Source: Yersinia frederiksenii ATCC 33641 | GTDB lineage: Bacteria > Pseudomonadota > Gammaproteobacteria > Enterobacterales > Enterobacteriaceae | NCBI RefSeq assembly: GCF_000754805.1 | Contig: NZ_KN150731.1 | Location: 434,001 to 498,000, forward strand | Reading direction: 5' to 3' | DNA: 64,000 nucleotides | Shown: positions 27,966 to 35,854 of the stretch, piece by piece | How the letters are laid out: every line of letters starts with the position of its first letter | Position numbering within the stretch: the stretch's first letter is position 1 | Made by a program: the position numbers and the translations under genes | The notes under the pieces: model-generated | The model's database searches: none | What the model was told of the DNA's origin: nothing | What the model saw: the letters and a program-made list of their open reading frames with translations, nothing else

Positions 27966-29647
27966 GGGGAGGATACCTCTTGCACCATTTTAACAATTGC
28001 TCTAAGGGTAAACTGAATCGCAGGTTTAGAATATATGTCCTTTAAATTACTGACGTTATAGGCACCCTGATGGTCAACATTGGTCGCAAGGACACTCTTG
28101 ATACCGTTATCGTGACGTATCATTCTCAATGACTCGACAGGCACAGTCCCATCCCCCGGCGTCTTTGATGAGACAACTTGGTATATCTGAGAGTTATTAA
28201 ATGGCAAAGGAATATTTCGATAATCATTCGGTAGTTTTTTATTACTCTCATGCATATTCTTAGTATATGTGACTGACGTTTTTCGCCATGTTAACGAGCC
28301 ATCTGAGTCAATCTTATTACCATAAAATGCGTAGGTATTCGGGTGATACCCTTTTAGTTCTAATTTAGAAATAAACTGACGAACAGGTCTATCAACTAAT
28401 TGGACGTAGGCATTCCAATTACTTTCACTGGTCGCCACATCTTTATCGATGATGTCTGATTCATATAAACGCCACCAGAGGGTTTTATTCAGGTAGATTT
28501 CAGTGAAGGGATCTTGATTTTTTGGTAATTTTAAATCGCTGCCATCCACGTTACCACCTTTAATGGTTAACCAGGGGGCACCGGAGAGATATTTTTCTGA
28601 GGGCAGCAATTGGAGGGGGGCGGGGGCACGGGCTAATACCGGCATGAGTTCTTCCGCCGACTTACCTAAAACAATACCTGCGGCCCCCTCTTGCTTTGCT
28701 CCAATCTTCATTCGTCTATACGCGGCTGGGGAACCGAGGTCAGGAATAACGCCGTGGATAATACCAAGAATATTATCTTTGGCCCCAAAGACTTGAGATG
28801 CATATCGAGCAACCAGTCCTCCCATTGAGTGCGTAACGATAATGACTTTTTCCTGTCCTTCAGGAAACGGCATTCCATTACCATGATGGTATTTATAGGT
28901 TTCAATTACTTTATCAATATATTTAACCAGTTCTCCCGCTGACGTTTTATTATCCTGAAGCCAGTTATAACCAAAAACATGAACCGGAAATAGAAACTTT
29001 TTAAAATGACTTAATTCGTCATCTGTCATCACTGATTCATTGGTGATCTCTGCACCTTTATCGTCAGCTAAACGTTTGTTCCTCAATTCACTTAATACAC
29101 CATTTTTGCCATTGGTCTGTTTTGCTGCATTCATCATGACCTGCTGCCAGTCATCCATCAGTGCGCCCTGAAAGATACTTAAAAACTCACCATAGCTGAA
29201 TGATAAAACTTCGCCCCAGCCTCGTTCTTGCCGAGATTGAAACATTTTGCCATTCGCCGATTTTCCATCATCTGAATACTTAGAATAGATTTTTTTACTG
29301 ACATTACCGCGGTTATCAACATTCGTCGTCTCTGGATTGAGCAGTTCTCGACGTTGATTACCATCTTTTCTAGCCCATTCTGCATACACACCGACTTCAC
29401 TGTCACCTCGCCAAATAGCTTTATCTTTTCCTTCTTGGCTAGACTTCAGATTTGACCCCATTACACCGGGGATAAATATGACGGGAATGACCTTAGTCGG
29501 CGGTTTAATTAAAATAGCCATGGCATTCAATGAGCTATCTTGGCACAACACTTCATCCCAATATACTTTCCCACTATCGTCCCATTTAGGGAGGTGATAG
29601 GAAGTATGTTGGCACTCACCTGAGGCTAACGTTTTTTCATCTGACAT
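27962..29647 (-). CDS. Type VI secretion lipase effector (Tle-like alpha/beta hydrolase)
   Basis: A 561-residue hydrolase. The oxyanion strand FIPGVMGSNL is followed by the nucleophile elbow VIIVTHSMGGLVARY (serine in the H-S-M-G-G context) and a later acid/histidine region (TPGDGTVPVESL and NVDHQGAYN). This is the PGAP1/LCAT-like lipase layout used by antibacterial phospholipase effectors, and the overlapping Tli4-like gene supports that role. There is no signal peptide, as expected for a T6SS cargo. I chose the ATG at 29647, which has AAGGA upstream; a TTG at 29683 would add twelve residues. No VgrG or PAAR gene is directly attached. Confidence 0.8.
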   Translation of the reverse strand: MSDEKTLASGECQHTSYHLPKWDDSGKVYWDEVLCQDSSLNAMAILIKPPTKVIPVIFIPGVMGSNLKSSQEGKDKAIWRGDSEVGVYAEWARKDGNQRRELLNPETTNVDNRGNVSKKIYSKYSDDGKSANGKMFQSRQERGWGEVLSFSYGEFLSIFQGALMDDWQQVMMNAAKQTNGKNGVLSELRNKRLADDKGAEITNESVMTDDELSHFKKFLFPVHVFGYNWLQDNKTSAGELVKYIDKVIETYKYHHGNGMPFPEGQEKVIIVTHSMGGLVARYASQVFGAKDNILGIIHGVIPDLGSPAAYRRMKIGAKQEGAAGIVLGKSAEELMPVLARAPAPLQLLPSEKYLSGAPWLTIKGGNVDGSDLKLPKNQDPFTEIYLNKTLWWRLYESDIIDKDVATSESNWNAYVQLVDRPVRQFISKLELKGYHPNTYAFYGNKIDSDGSLTWRKTSVTYTKNMHESNKKLPNDYRNIPLPFNNSQIYQVVSSKTPGDGTVPVESLRMIRHDNGIKSVLATNVDHQGAYNVSNLKDIYSKPAIQFTLRAIVKMVQEVSSP

Positions 29648-30042
29648 CACGACATCCTTATCTCGGGTTATCCATAAGCCCAATAATTTAACGCAATTTA
29701 CGACATGTTACTGTCCGGAAGACTCAAAATTCTATTTGACGACGTTAGCATATCATTACCCCTTCAGCGAAATAGTCAGTACGATTTTAGGTTGACACTT
29801 AATTTTAAGATTTATTTGATAAAATGATAAAACCTGAAGGGGTTCACTCAGTGCTGCTTAGCCGTTTTCATAGAGTACAAAACCTAGCATCGATCTTTCT
29901 CAAATATCACTAGCCATCAATCTCAAATAAGTAGACTCCACTGATATCCTTCAAAGCATTGCAATAGAGTATCAATAATCTCTTGGTGTAACTCTAATGA
30001 TACTGTATCGTTAACCTCAGATTAATGAGACCCGAGGTGGTT
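29648..30042. other. Gap before the serine recombinase
   Basis: About 395 bases, AT-rich. It contains a TTGACA at 29792-29797 followed by TGATAAAAT-type sequence, a possible promoter, and the left copy of a 60-bp direct repeat (29848-29907). No gene is seen. Confidence 0.45.
29848..29907. repeat. Imperfect 60-bp direct repeat, left copy
   Basis: TCAGTGCTGCTT, then a variable middle, then ATCTTTCTCAAATAT at 29893-29907. The same two blocks occur with nearly identical spacing at 34435-34495. Confidence 0.65.
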
Positions 30043-30612
30043 ATGGCTTCTTTTGGATATGTGCGTGTCAGTAGCAAAGATCAGAATGTGAGTAGGCAAG
30101 TTGAAGCATTGCAGAACATCGGTATAGAAGAGCCGTGTTTATTCATTGATAAAGTCAGTGGTAAGAATACAGAACGGCCCGAACTCCAAAAGCTCCTAAA
30201 CAAAGTACGTGCAGGCGATAAGGTCACAGTGAAATCAGTTGATCGATTAGCTCGTAACACAAAAGACCTTTTAGCTTTGCTGGAGGAATTGACCACTAAG
30301 GGTGTGTCTGTTTACTTTTTAGACAACTCTATGATGTTTGATGATAGTCCCACCAGCAAGTTCATGATTACCATGCTGGGAGCTGTGGGTGAACTAGAAC
30401 GTAGCTTCATCCGCCAGCGCCAGCAGGAAGGTATAGCAATCGCTAAAGCGAAAGGTGGAGTATTCAAAGGTAAAGCAAGAGATGAAGAGTTACATACTCG
30501 GGTAAAGAGCTACCTTACTAATAGCCAGTTATCCGCTGATGAGATTGCTAAGCTATGCGAATGTGGGCGTGCTACAGTATTCCGCATTAAGAAGGAAATG
30601 GTTTTAAGTTGA
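30043..30612 (+). CDS. Serine recombinase (resolvase/invertase family)
   Basis: A 189-residue small serine recombinase. The catalytic N-terminal domain begins MASFGYVRVSSKDQN, with the nucleophile serine at about residue 9-10, followed by DRLARNTKDLL (active-site arginines) and the long helix ELERSFIRQRQQEGIAIAKAKG. A C-terminal helix-turn-helix (SADEIAKLCECGRATVFRIKK) binds DNA. GAGGTGG precedes the ATG at 30043; an ATG at 30025 is also open. It could resolve, invert or mobilise the segment between the flanking direct repeats. Confidence 0.93.
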   Translation: MASFGYVRVSSKDQNVSRQVEALQNIGIEEPCLFIDKVSGKNTERPELQKLLNKVRAGDKVTVKSVDRLARNTKDLLALLEELTTKGVSVYFLDNSMMFDDSPTSKFMITMLGAVGELERSFIRQRQQEGIAIAKAKGGVFKGKARDEELHTRVKSYLTNSQLSADEIAKLCECGRATVFRIKKEMVLS

Positions 30613-30854
30613 CGCTTGGTTGAGGCTGAATTGTTAGGAAAAACTATCAATGATAAAAAGCTTAGCACAGGGCGATTTAAGGCTATTTGATTCATACCCT
30701 TTGGGCTAGCATTGCTAGCACTTTAAAAGCACCACAACAAGGCTCTCAGGGGATTCTGGCTGCATTATAGCACTGTATCTGCGACCAAGATGAATTAATA
30801 ATTTAAATCTGTAATCCTAGAGTGTGGAAAGAGCTTTGTTAAGCAGCCGACTTC

Positions 30855-31529
30855 TCAATGCTTCACAATATTCTTGGTAGCCAGTTTACCAAAGAGTCTG
30901 GAGCCATCAAAGCGTTTAGTTTTGTCCCCCTCAGAATATTTACCTTTGTCCTTGGCTAGATAAGATACCCGGTAAACGAACTTTTTTAATTCTCTGTTAT
31001 CGTTTTGCTTAATCATATACGAATTCTCAGCCAAGTGAGAACACCCCAGCCCTTTAGTTAGCTTTTGCCACAAGTCATTTATTATCTTGAACAACCCATA
31101 CTTAACATGACCCGTCTTATGTACCTGATTTCCGGGTAGTGCAATCCATAGGTGATAGTGTGGTTTTTCGGCTTTTTTAGCAGCCTCCCATACCCATCCG
31201 TAAGCAAATTTTTTAATAGGTTGGTTATCCCATTGCTTGGCTTTGAATTTGTCTCTTAATTTAGAAAATAGCACACTGATCAGAGAGTTAGATTCATCAA
31301 CACTCATTCCATCAGGAATATGTAAGTCAAATCTGAATGCAAAGGTACGGTTATAGCTACTACGCATTGCATTAATTTCATTGGTAAATTTATCTAAGAT
31401 CTCAATACAGATTGGTGAATATTTACGCTTTTTACCATAGTAAACCTTGTAACTCAATGAGTTATGTAAATACGGACCACTATGAAGAAGCGTAGAACGC
31501 CCCTTTCTTCTCAATGAAACATTAGTCAT
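30855..31529 (-). CDS. Inovirus Gp2-family / YagK-YfjJ C-terminal domain protein
   Basis: A 224-residue protein. The central part reads FAFRFDLHIPDG, then KKFAYGWVWEAAKKAEKPHYHLWIALPGN, then KKFVYRVSYLAKDKGKY, which is the pattern of the family found in filamentous phage replication proteins and in E. coli YagK/YfjJ on cryptic prophages. The HYH segment may belong to a HUH-like replication nuclease. I chose the ATG at 31529, which has GGGGT six bases upstream; the frame is open to 31697 with an unlikely hydrophobic extension. No ZOT, coat or other inovirus genes were found nearby. Confidence 0.78.
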   Translation of the reverse strand: MTNVSLRRKGRSTLLHSGPYLHNSLSYKVYYGKKRKYSPICIEILDKFTNEINAMRSSYNRTFAFRFDLHIPDGMSVDESNSLISVLFSKLRDKFKAKQWDNQPIKKFAYGWVWEAAKKAEKPHYHLWIALPGNQVHKTGHVKYGLFKIINDLWQKLTKGLGCSHLAENSYMIKQNDNRELKKFVYRVSYLAKDKGKYSEGDKTKRFDGSRLFGKLATKNIVKH

Positions 31530-32060
31530 CAAAATACCCCTAAGCAAAAAACAAAAGAAAACCCAGCCAATCTGATGATTAGAATCCAGATAGCAGAAAG
31601 GCAGGGACAACGGTTGGATAGCGTAGGAGACCAGAGAGTTCACCCATATATCTCTGTATTCTACCCCTATATTATTTAAAACCCGTAAAAATGACATGCT
31701 GAACGCATGACTATGGCACGTTCGAATCCTAGAAAGGAGAAGGGTTTCCGGTAAGAAATTACATAAAGCGCAGAGCTAACATTTCAATCCGTAAATGTTG
31801 CAAATAAAAATACCCCAATAAATATTATATTACTTCCATACCTTTTGGCAACTGTAAAAAGAAGGTAAACCTTTTTTTTCGTCCCTCCCTTACCAGATTT
31901 CTTGGTCAACTTACTGAATAGTAAAATAAATCCTAAACTACATTTTTTATGTGATTAGGAAAATCAGTATACCAACCTTACTTAGCCTGATTACAAATCA
32001 ATCTCACAGGATTTGTAGAAATTATTTTGCCAGTGATAACACTCAGTACGCCCACACAAG
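31530..32060. other. Gap upstream of the Gp2-like gene
   Basis: About 530 bases, very AT-rich after 31750. It contains a polypyrimidine run at about 31870 and no credible gene. Confidence 0.4.
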
Positions 32061-32129
32061 TCAATTGATCAATTTTACCGATCAATTTTTGTTTATCGAT
32101 CGTTATTATTGATCAATAATGCATATAAT
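32061..32129 (+). promoter_or_regulatory. Promoter region with a dyad of four GATC sites
   Basis: GATC occurs at 32067, 32080, 32098 and 32111, with symmetric spacing of 13, 18 and 13 bases. The segment is an imperfect palindrome: TTGATCAAT-type arms with inner CGATC blocks. A TATAAT (32124-32129) lies just downstream, about 60 bases before the start of the next gene. This looks like an operator and could be sensitive to Dam methylation. Confidence 0.55.
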
Positions 32130-32184
32130 GATTAACCATGCTTTACAGTAACCTTTTGTTAATTTTGATTAAATGGAGTTTTTA

Positions 32185-32433
32185 ATGAAAAAAATGCTAC
32201 TTGTAGGAACCCTGCTAGCTATCACCTTTGGGGCTAATGCAGGAGATGGGGCAAGCCAAGAATTCAAAGATGCTTCGCAAGCGATGATTATTGTCCATGG
32301 TTTTTCATGTAAAAAAGTTGATAGCGTTATACAAACGGAAGCTGGAGAGTGGCGAGTCTGGTGCAATGGGATGTACTACCAGTACAAAATTGTTGATAAC
32401 GGTGGGAACTACACTGTTACATCTGAGAATTAA
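32185..32433 (+). CDS. Small exported protein
   Basis: I do not recognise this family. It is an 82-residue protein with a signal peptide (MKKMLLVGTLLAITFGANAG) and two cysteines in the mature part (FSCKKVDSV and VWCNGMYY), probably a single disulfide. GGAG sits six bases before the ATG at 32185. A partly deleted paralogue follows directly downstream, and a strong terminator lies between them. The upstream region has the four-GATC dyad. Confidence 0.75.
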   Translation: MKKMLLVGTLLAITFGANAGDGASQEFKDASQAMIIVHGFSCKKVDSVIQTEAGEWRVWCNGMYYQYKIVDNGGNYTVTSEN

Positions 32434-32452
32434 GTTCAAACTGAAAATACCG

Positions 32453-32476
32453 AGCTCGCGTTCAGCGAGCTTTTTT
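32453..32476 (+). terminator. Terminator of the small exported protein gene
   Basis: The stem AGCTCGC / GCGAGCT with a five-base loop is followed by six T residues. Confidence 0.9.
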
Positions 32477-32507
32477 ATATCCATGGGGTTTTATTGTAGG
32501 GACTAGG

Positions 32508-32672
32508 GGATGGGCTCAAGCGGTCATTAGGGTCCAAGGCTACCAATGTAAGAAAGTAAATAACGTTTTCACTAAGTATTTAGGCGGTGAGGTCGATGTG
32601 TTTTGTGATGCCATTTGCCACTACGCCATTAAAGGCAAAGGTAGTTGGTACATTGTCGAGGTAAATAACTAA
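32508..32672 (+). pseudogene. Decayed paralogue of the preceding exported protein
   Basis: The reading frame lacks a start and signal peptide but parallels the upstream gene: AVIRVQGYQCKKVNNVF against AMIIVHGFSCKKVDSVI, then VFCDAICHYAIKGKGSWYIV against VWCNGMYYQYKIVDNGGNYTV. Both cysteines are kept. An in-frame TAA ends it at 32672. It is best read as a tandem duplicate that lost its 5' end. Confidence 0.7.
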
Positions 32673-32761
32673 TGGGTTCCTTCATACACTAGACAGACGT
32701 GATAAAGGGATATACAGCACCATCTAGGTTGATGGCTAATTAATAAGTAAGGAGAATACTG

Positions 32762-33379
32762 GTGGCACTGAAGAATTGCCGTGAATGCAATGCTCAAGTT
32801 TCATCTGAAGCACGAGTTTGCCCACATTGTGGTATAAAGAAACCATACCAATCTCGAGTTAAGTCAATAATATTAATACTTATAATTGCATTTGTAGGGT
32901 ATGTAAAGTTTAGTAGTGAAGGCCATGACTCCAGTACCTCTAAAGAATCTGCTACAACTTTTCATTCCCCCAAGGTTAATGAACCTGCAAACGAAGTTAA
33001 GCCTTTTACATTGTATCAAGTATGCCGCGCTGGTATTGCAACGGTTATGGGTCGAGAGATAAAGACAATTAAAGCATCTGCATCCCCTTCCTCGGAGATC
33101 GTTTTACTTACGTATACACGACCAGATGATAGAAAAGTTTTTTCCTACCAATGTAAATTATCTGGCAATTTTATTATTTGGTCTGAGGCTGGCGTGAGCA
33201 CTAATCGCTGGGAGGGTAATGGAGAAATAGATAGTTTATTAACATATACAGTAAATACCCAAGATGAGACAACTAAAAAGAAAAGCAGGAGCGAGTTAGT
33301 GATTGAGGAGAAATATCCTGATGGAGACCAAACCTCAAAAAGCTTCCTCCTTTCAGAATTCTATACCCTAGGCAAGTAA
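32762..33379 (+). CDS. Zinc-ribbon membrane-anchored protein
   Basis: I do not recognise the full protein (205 residues, GTG start behind AAGGAG). The N-terminus is a zinc ribbon (CRECNAQVSSEARVCPHCG), followed by a single membrane helix (SIILILIIAFVGYVKF) and an extracytoplasmic domain of about 150 residues with two cysteines (VCRAG and YQCKLSG). This layout, cytoplasmic zinc ribbon, one helix, small outer domain, is common among phage- and island-encoded proteins with unknown roles. Confidence 0.75.
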   Translation: MALKNCRECNAQVSSEARVCPHCGIKKPYQSRVKSIILILIIAFVGYVKFSSEGHDSSTSKESATTFHSPKVNEPANEVKPFTLYQVCRAGIATVMGREIKTIKASASPSSEIVLLTYTRPDDRKVFSYQCKLSGNFIIWSEAGVSTNRWEGNGEIDSLLTYTVNTQDETTKKKSRSELVIEEKYPDGDQTSKSFLLSEFYTLGK

Positions 33380-33459
33380 AATCATCAAAATACATTAACA
33401 TGAGACAGTGAGAGAGCCACGCTCTCTCCAAATTAGAATTTTAAATCCGGAGCCAATAT

Positions 33460-33657
33460 ATGAAACCACCACGGTATTTAGTATTAATCGGAGTGCTTAT
33501 CTTCTCAGATAGCCACGCGACGGTGAACACCCTTACATTAATCGATTCCTATCCTACACAGGATGGCAAAGTCTGTGTTTACAGTGATGGTCATAGAACT
33601 GAATCCATTGTGAAGAAAGGAGTTGGTAGTTGCCCCAGTAAGAAGATATTTCGTTAA
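33460..33657 (+). CDS. Small exported protein (65 residues)
   Basis: I do not recognise it. It has a signal peptide (YLVLIGVLIFSDSHA) and a short mature part with two cysteines (KVCVYSDGHRTESIV and GSCPSKK). It probably sits in the periplasm. It starts in the spacer after the zinc-ribbon gene, on the same strand, so the two may be co-transcribed. Confidence 0.6.
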   Translation: MKPPRYLVLIGVLIFSDSHATVNTLTLIDSYPTQDGKVCVYSDGHRTESIVKKGVGSCPSKKIFR

Positions 33658-33822
33658 TTATCCAATCTCATTTGGATCGTCATGCTCAACCTAGGCTATC
33701 AACAATGGTGATATGCTAACCATGAGCGGTACATCCAAACTGTTTTTCTAGTACTGCTAATTCTGGGATAATGATGAATATTATTTTAGTGGGAAGGAAA
33801 AAGAGAACCGCACAATTCAAAT

Positions 33823-34395
33823 ATGGCGTTCATGAAAGAACAATATAAATTATTAAAAAAAGGAAGTGATAGAATGGAGTTAATACCTAGTGTGATATTA
33901 TTAGTTAGTGCGTTATGGGTCATGAAAGATGCACATAATAACCAGTTAAATCATCCTGTTAGGTGGGGTATTGGCACTGCTATTCTCTGGGTAATTGTAC
34001 TACCCATATATTTAATCAAACGTAAAAAATTAATCACTGAACAAAAAATGAGAAATGGGGCTATTTCTTCATTAAATGACAGATCAACTATCTGGGGAAC
34101 AGAGAAAGACTCCACCAATCTGTGGGCTGGTGGTGCCTTTATTTTTATTGCTGCTTTCGCACCGTATGCGTGGGGTGTATGGAACGGTGCATTACCTAAA
34201 TGTGATTCATCAGATGTTGATAAAGTGCTTACTCAACTTTTACCCAACACTGTTTTTTCAAATCCGGCACAATATGATTATGAAAGAATTAACGAAGTAC
34301 GCCATTGTAATTTAACCATTGATAACGGTATCCATTCATTTACAGTTAAATGGTACTCTGATACCAGAGAAGAATTTGTAGTGAAGTTTGAATAA
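33823..34395 (+). CDS. Membrane protein, unrecognised
   Basis: A 190-residue protein with an N-terminal hydrophobic helix (LIPSVILLVSALWVM), a second (WGIGTAILWVIVLPIYLIK), a third (LWAGGAFIFIAAFAPYAWGVW), then a C-terminal domain with two cysteines (KCDSSDVDKVL and HCNLTIDNG). The start is uncertain: ATGs at 33823, 33832 and 33874 are all open, and the last has AGGA upstream and begins at the first helix. It is the last clear gene inside the 60-bp direct-repeat pair. Confidence 0.65.
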   Translation: MAFMKEQYKLLKKGSDRMELIPSVILLVSALWVMKDAHNNQLNHPVRWGIGTAILWVIVLPIYLIKRKKLITEQKMRNGAISSLNDRSTIWGTEKDSTNLWAGGAFIFIAAFAPYAWGVWNGALPKCDSSDVDKVLTQLLPNTVFSNPAQYDYERINEVRHCNLTIDNGIHSFTVKWYSDTREEFVVKFE

Positions 34396-34828
34396 ACCCA
34401 CAGAATAGTCCCGCTGGCTAGAAAGCTCGGATATTCAGTGCTGCTTGACCAGCTCCCCTGAGGGGCTGAGTCTAATTATAATCTTTCTCAAATATGACCA
34501 AACCTAGCGCTTAACTCACCATTAATTCATTGAAAGAAAGAGAAAAATCATGAGTAAGTTGCTATATTCAATGAACCTGCCATTAGCAGGTGATTACTAC
34601 CCCAATGCCAGAAAGACCATCACCTGTAGGCTTAGCATCCCGCTCAACCATTAGGCTAATAGGCCAATTTATTAGTGGTCTATAACTTTTTTTATTGAGA
34701 TATTAATTACCTACAGCTTGTACAACAACGGTAGTTACAAAGGAACAAGTAAATATGTACAATACAAAAACAAAAAACTTAACCTATTGATATAAAAAGA
34801 CTATATTAGGCTTATTTGATTCAACTCA
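34396..34828. other. Right end of the island, gene-poor
   Basis: It holds the right copy of the 60-bp direct repeat and a short frame at 34550-34654 (34 codons, MSKLLYSMNLPLAGDYY at its start) that overlaps an 8-base inverted repeat, CAGGTGAT / ATCACCTG. I do not regard the frame as an established gene. Confidence 0.4.
34435..34495. repeat. Imperfect 60-bp direct repeat, right copy
   Basis: TCAGTGCTGCTT at 34435-34446 and ATCTTTCTCAAATAT at 34481-34495, with a GC-rich hairpin in the variable middle. Partner of 29848-29907. Confidence 0.65.
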
Positions 34829-34846
34829 GTCGCCTTCACAGGCGTC
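34829..34846. repeat. Right attachment-site core (attR) of the island
   Basis: An 18-base sequence identical to 20399-20416. The following bases (to about 34876) would be the original rluB upstream sequence, with TTGATTACAAT readable on the minus strand as a former promoter element. Confidence 0.8.
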
Positions 34847-34924
34847 GTGTTATATATTGTAATCAATAAGTTAAGCTCACAATCAAGCAGAACTCACTGA
34901 TTGTAATACATTTTGGAACACAGC

Positions 34925-35086
34925 ATGGTGCGCAGAGAAAGACGCAGACGCCCCCACACGCTGGTTCGTGACCAGACATATTACACTAATTTCACTGTCA
35001 GGGATTCAAAAAGTATCCCAACATCAGAAATGAGGCTTCCGGCTTATTCCGGTAAACATGTCAGTGCAGGTGGCGTTCTTAGGTGA
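34925..35086 (+). CDS. Possible small arginine-rich protein
   Basis: A 53-codon frame beginning MVRRERRRRPHTLVRDQ, then YYTNFTVRDS, then LPAYSGKHVSAGG. It is short, has only a weak ribosome binding site (GGAA) and lies just outside attR. It may be a fragment of a larger lost gene. I do not recognise it. Confidence 0.3.
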   Translation: MVRRERRRRPHTLVRDQTYYTNFTVRDSKSIPTSEMRLPAYSGKHVSAGGVLR

Positions 35087-35158
35087 AGGAAACTTAAATC
35101 GTTATTTGAGAGAAGAACTCAGCACAATTAATCTATTATAATACCGGACAGTCACAGC

Positions 35159-35815
35159 CTAAGCCGTCGTATATTGTGGCTCCGGGCTGATGTTACGCAA
35201 TAGCTGTGAAACAATCCCTGCATTCATCAACATCGGTTGTAGTGTGTTGATCCCTAATTTGCCCAAAGCACTGCGCTTATGATAGCTGACCGTTTTGTTG
35301 CTTAATTGCAAATGGTCGGCAATGTCATTGTTCGATTTACCTTGCAGTAACAGAGCCAGAACGGTTCTTTCTCGTTTCGATAATATACAAGGCCGCTTCT
35401 TACTTAACTCTGGCGAGTTTGAGAATACCCGGTTTAATTGAGCAACAAATTGGCTCAGAGGCGCATTTTGCGCGATAACGGCGTAGACCTGCTCTACCCC
35501 ATAGAAATATTGTTTTAGCAGATAGACACAAAATTCATCAGCGATGACAATCACGCGGCAGTGTGGACGCTGTATCCGCAACCAATCAACCACCAAACTA
35601 AGACTATCGCCAGAGGTATAATCCTCACCGCGTAAATTCAGAATAGCCAAATGCACTGCCGGAAACTTGACCAAATTATCATAGCAATCAGTCAGGGAGC
35701 TGACACTGGCGGCTATCTTGACCGATTCACTCATTAAGAGTTTTTTTAAAATACGTTCCAGAGTGAAACGGGTAAAAAAACATGGGTGTTGAATGATAGC
35801 AAGTTTCTCTTCCAT
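35159..35815 (-). CDS. LuxR-family transcriptional regulator
   Basis: A 218-residue protein with a degenerate receiver-like N-terminal domain and a C-terminal LuxR helix-turn-helix (LSKRERTVLALLLQGKSNND, then HLQLSNKTVSYHKRSALGKLG). The N-terminus lacks the tight acidic cluster of a typical phosphorylated receiver (NLRGEDYTSGD is the nearest), so it may not respond to a kinase. It is AT-rich and lies with other regulators next to surface protein genes, so control of adhesin expression is likely by context. AGGGA precedes the ATG. Confidence 0.88.
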   Translation of the reverse strand: MEEKLAIIQHPCFFTRFTLERILKKLLMSESVKIAASVSSLTDCYDNLVKFPAVHLAILNLRGEDYTSGDSLSLVVDWLRIQRPHCRVIVIADEFCVYLLKQYFYGVEQVYAVIAQNAPLSQFVAQLNRVFSNSPELSKKRPCILSKRERTVLALLLQGKSNNDIADHLQLSNKTVSYHKRSALGKLGINTLQPMLMNAGIVSQLLRNISPEPQYTTA

Positions 35816-35854
35816 AGCGCTTATTCCCTTTTAGACACATAGGTTAAATTTTAT

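Larger units (their letters stand above)
20399..34846. mobile_element. Integrated island at the rluB 5' leader
   Basis: About 14.4 kb bounded by an exact 18-bp direct repeat, with a tyrosine recombinase gene at the left edge pointing inwards. The content is unlike the backbone: lower GC, a truncated PAAR gene, small nuclease and membrane protein genes, a lipase/immunity pair, a serine recombinase and a Gp2-like protein. No tRNA gene is involved. I see no conjugation, packaging or plasmid-maintenance genes, so mobility would depend on the integrase and perhaps a helper. Confidence 0.75.

Noticed and set aside
31710-31750. Sequence resembling the T-arm of a tRNA (GTTCGAATCCT)
   Set aside because: No acceptor stem, anticodon arm or D arm can be built around it; it is a short chance match upstream of the Gp2-like gene.
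20399-35100. Complete filamentous prophage (inovirus)
   Set aside because: Only a Gp2-like protein supports it; no ZOT/pI ATPase, coat or secretin genes are present in the window.
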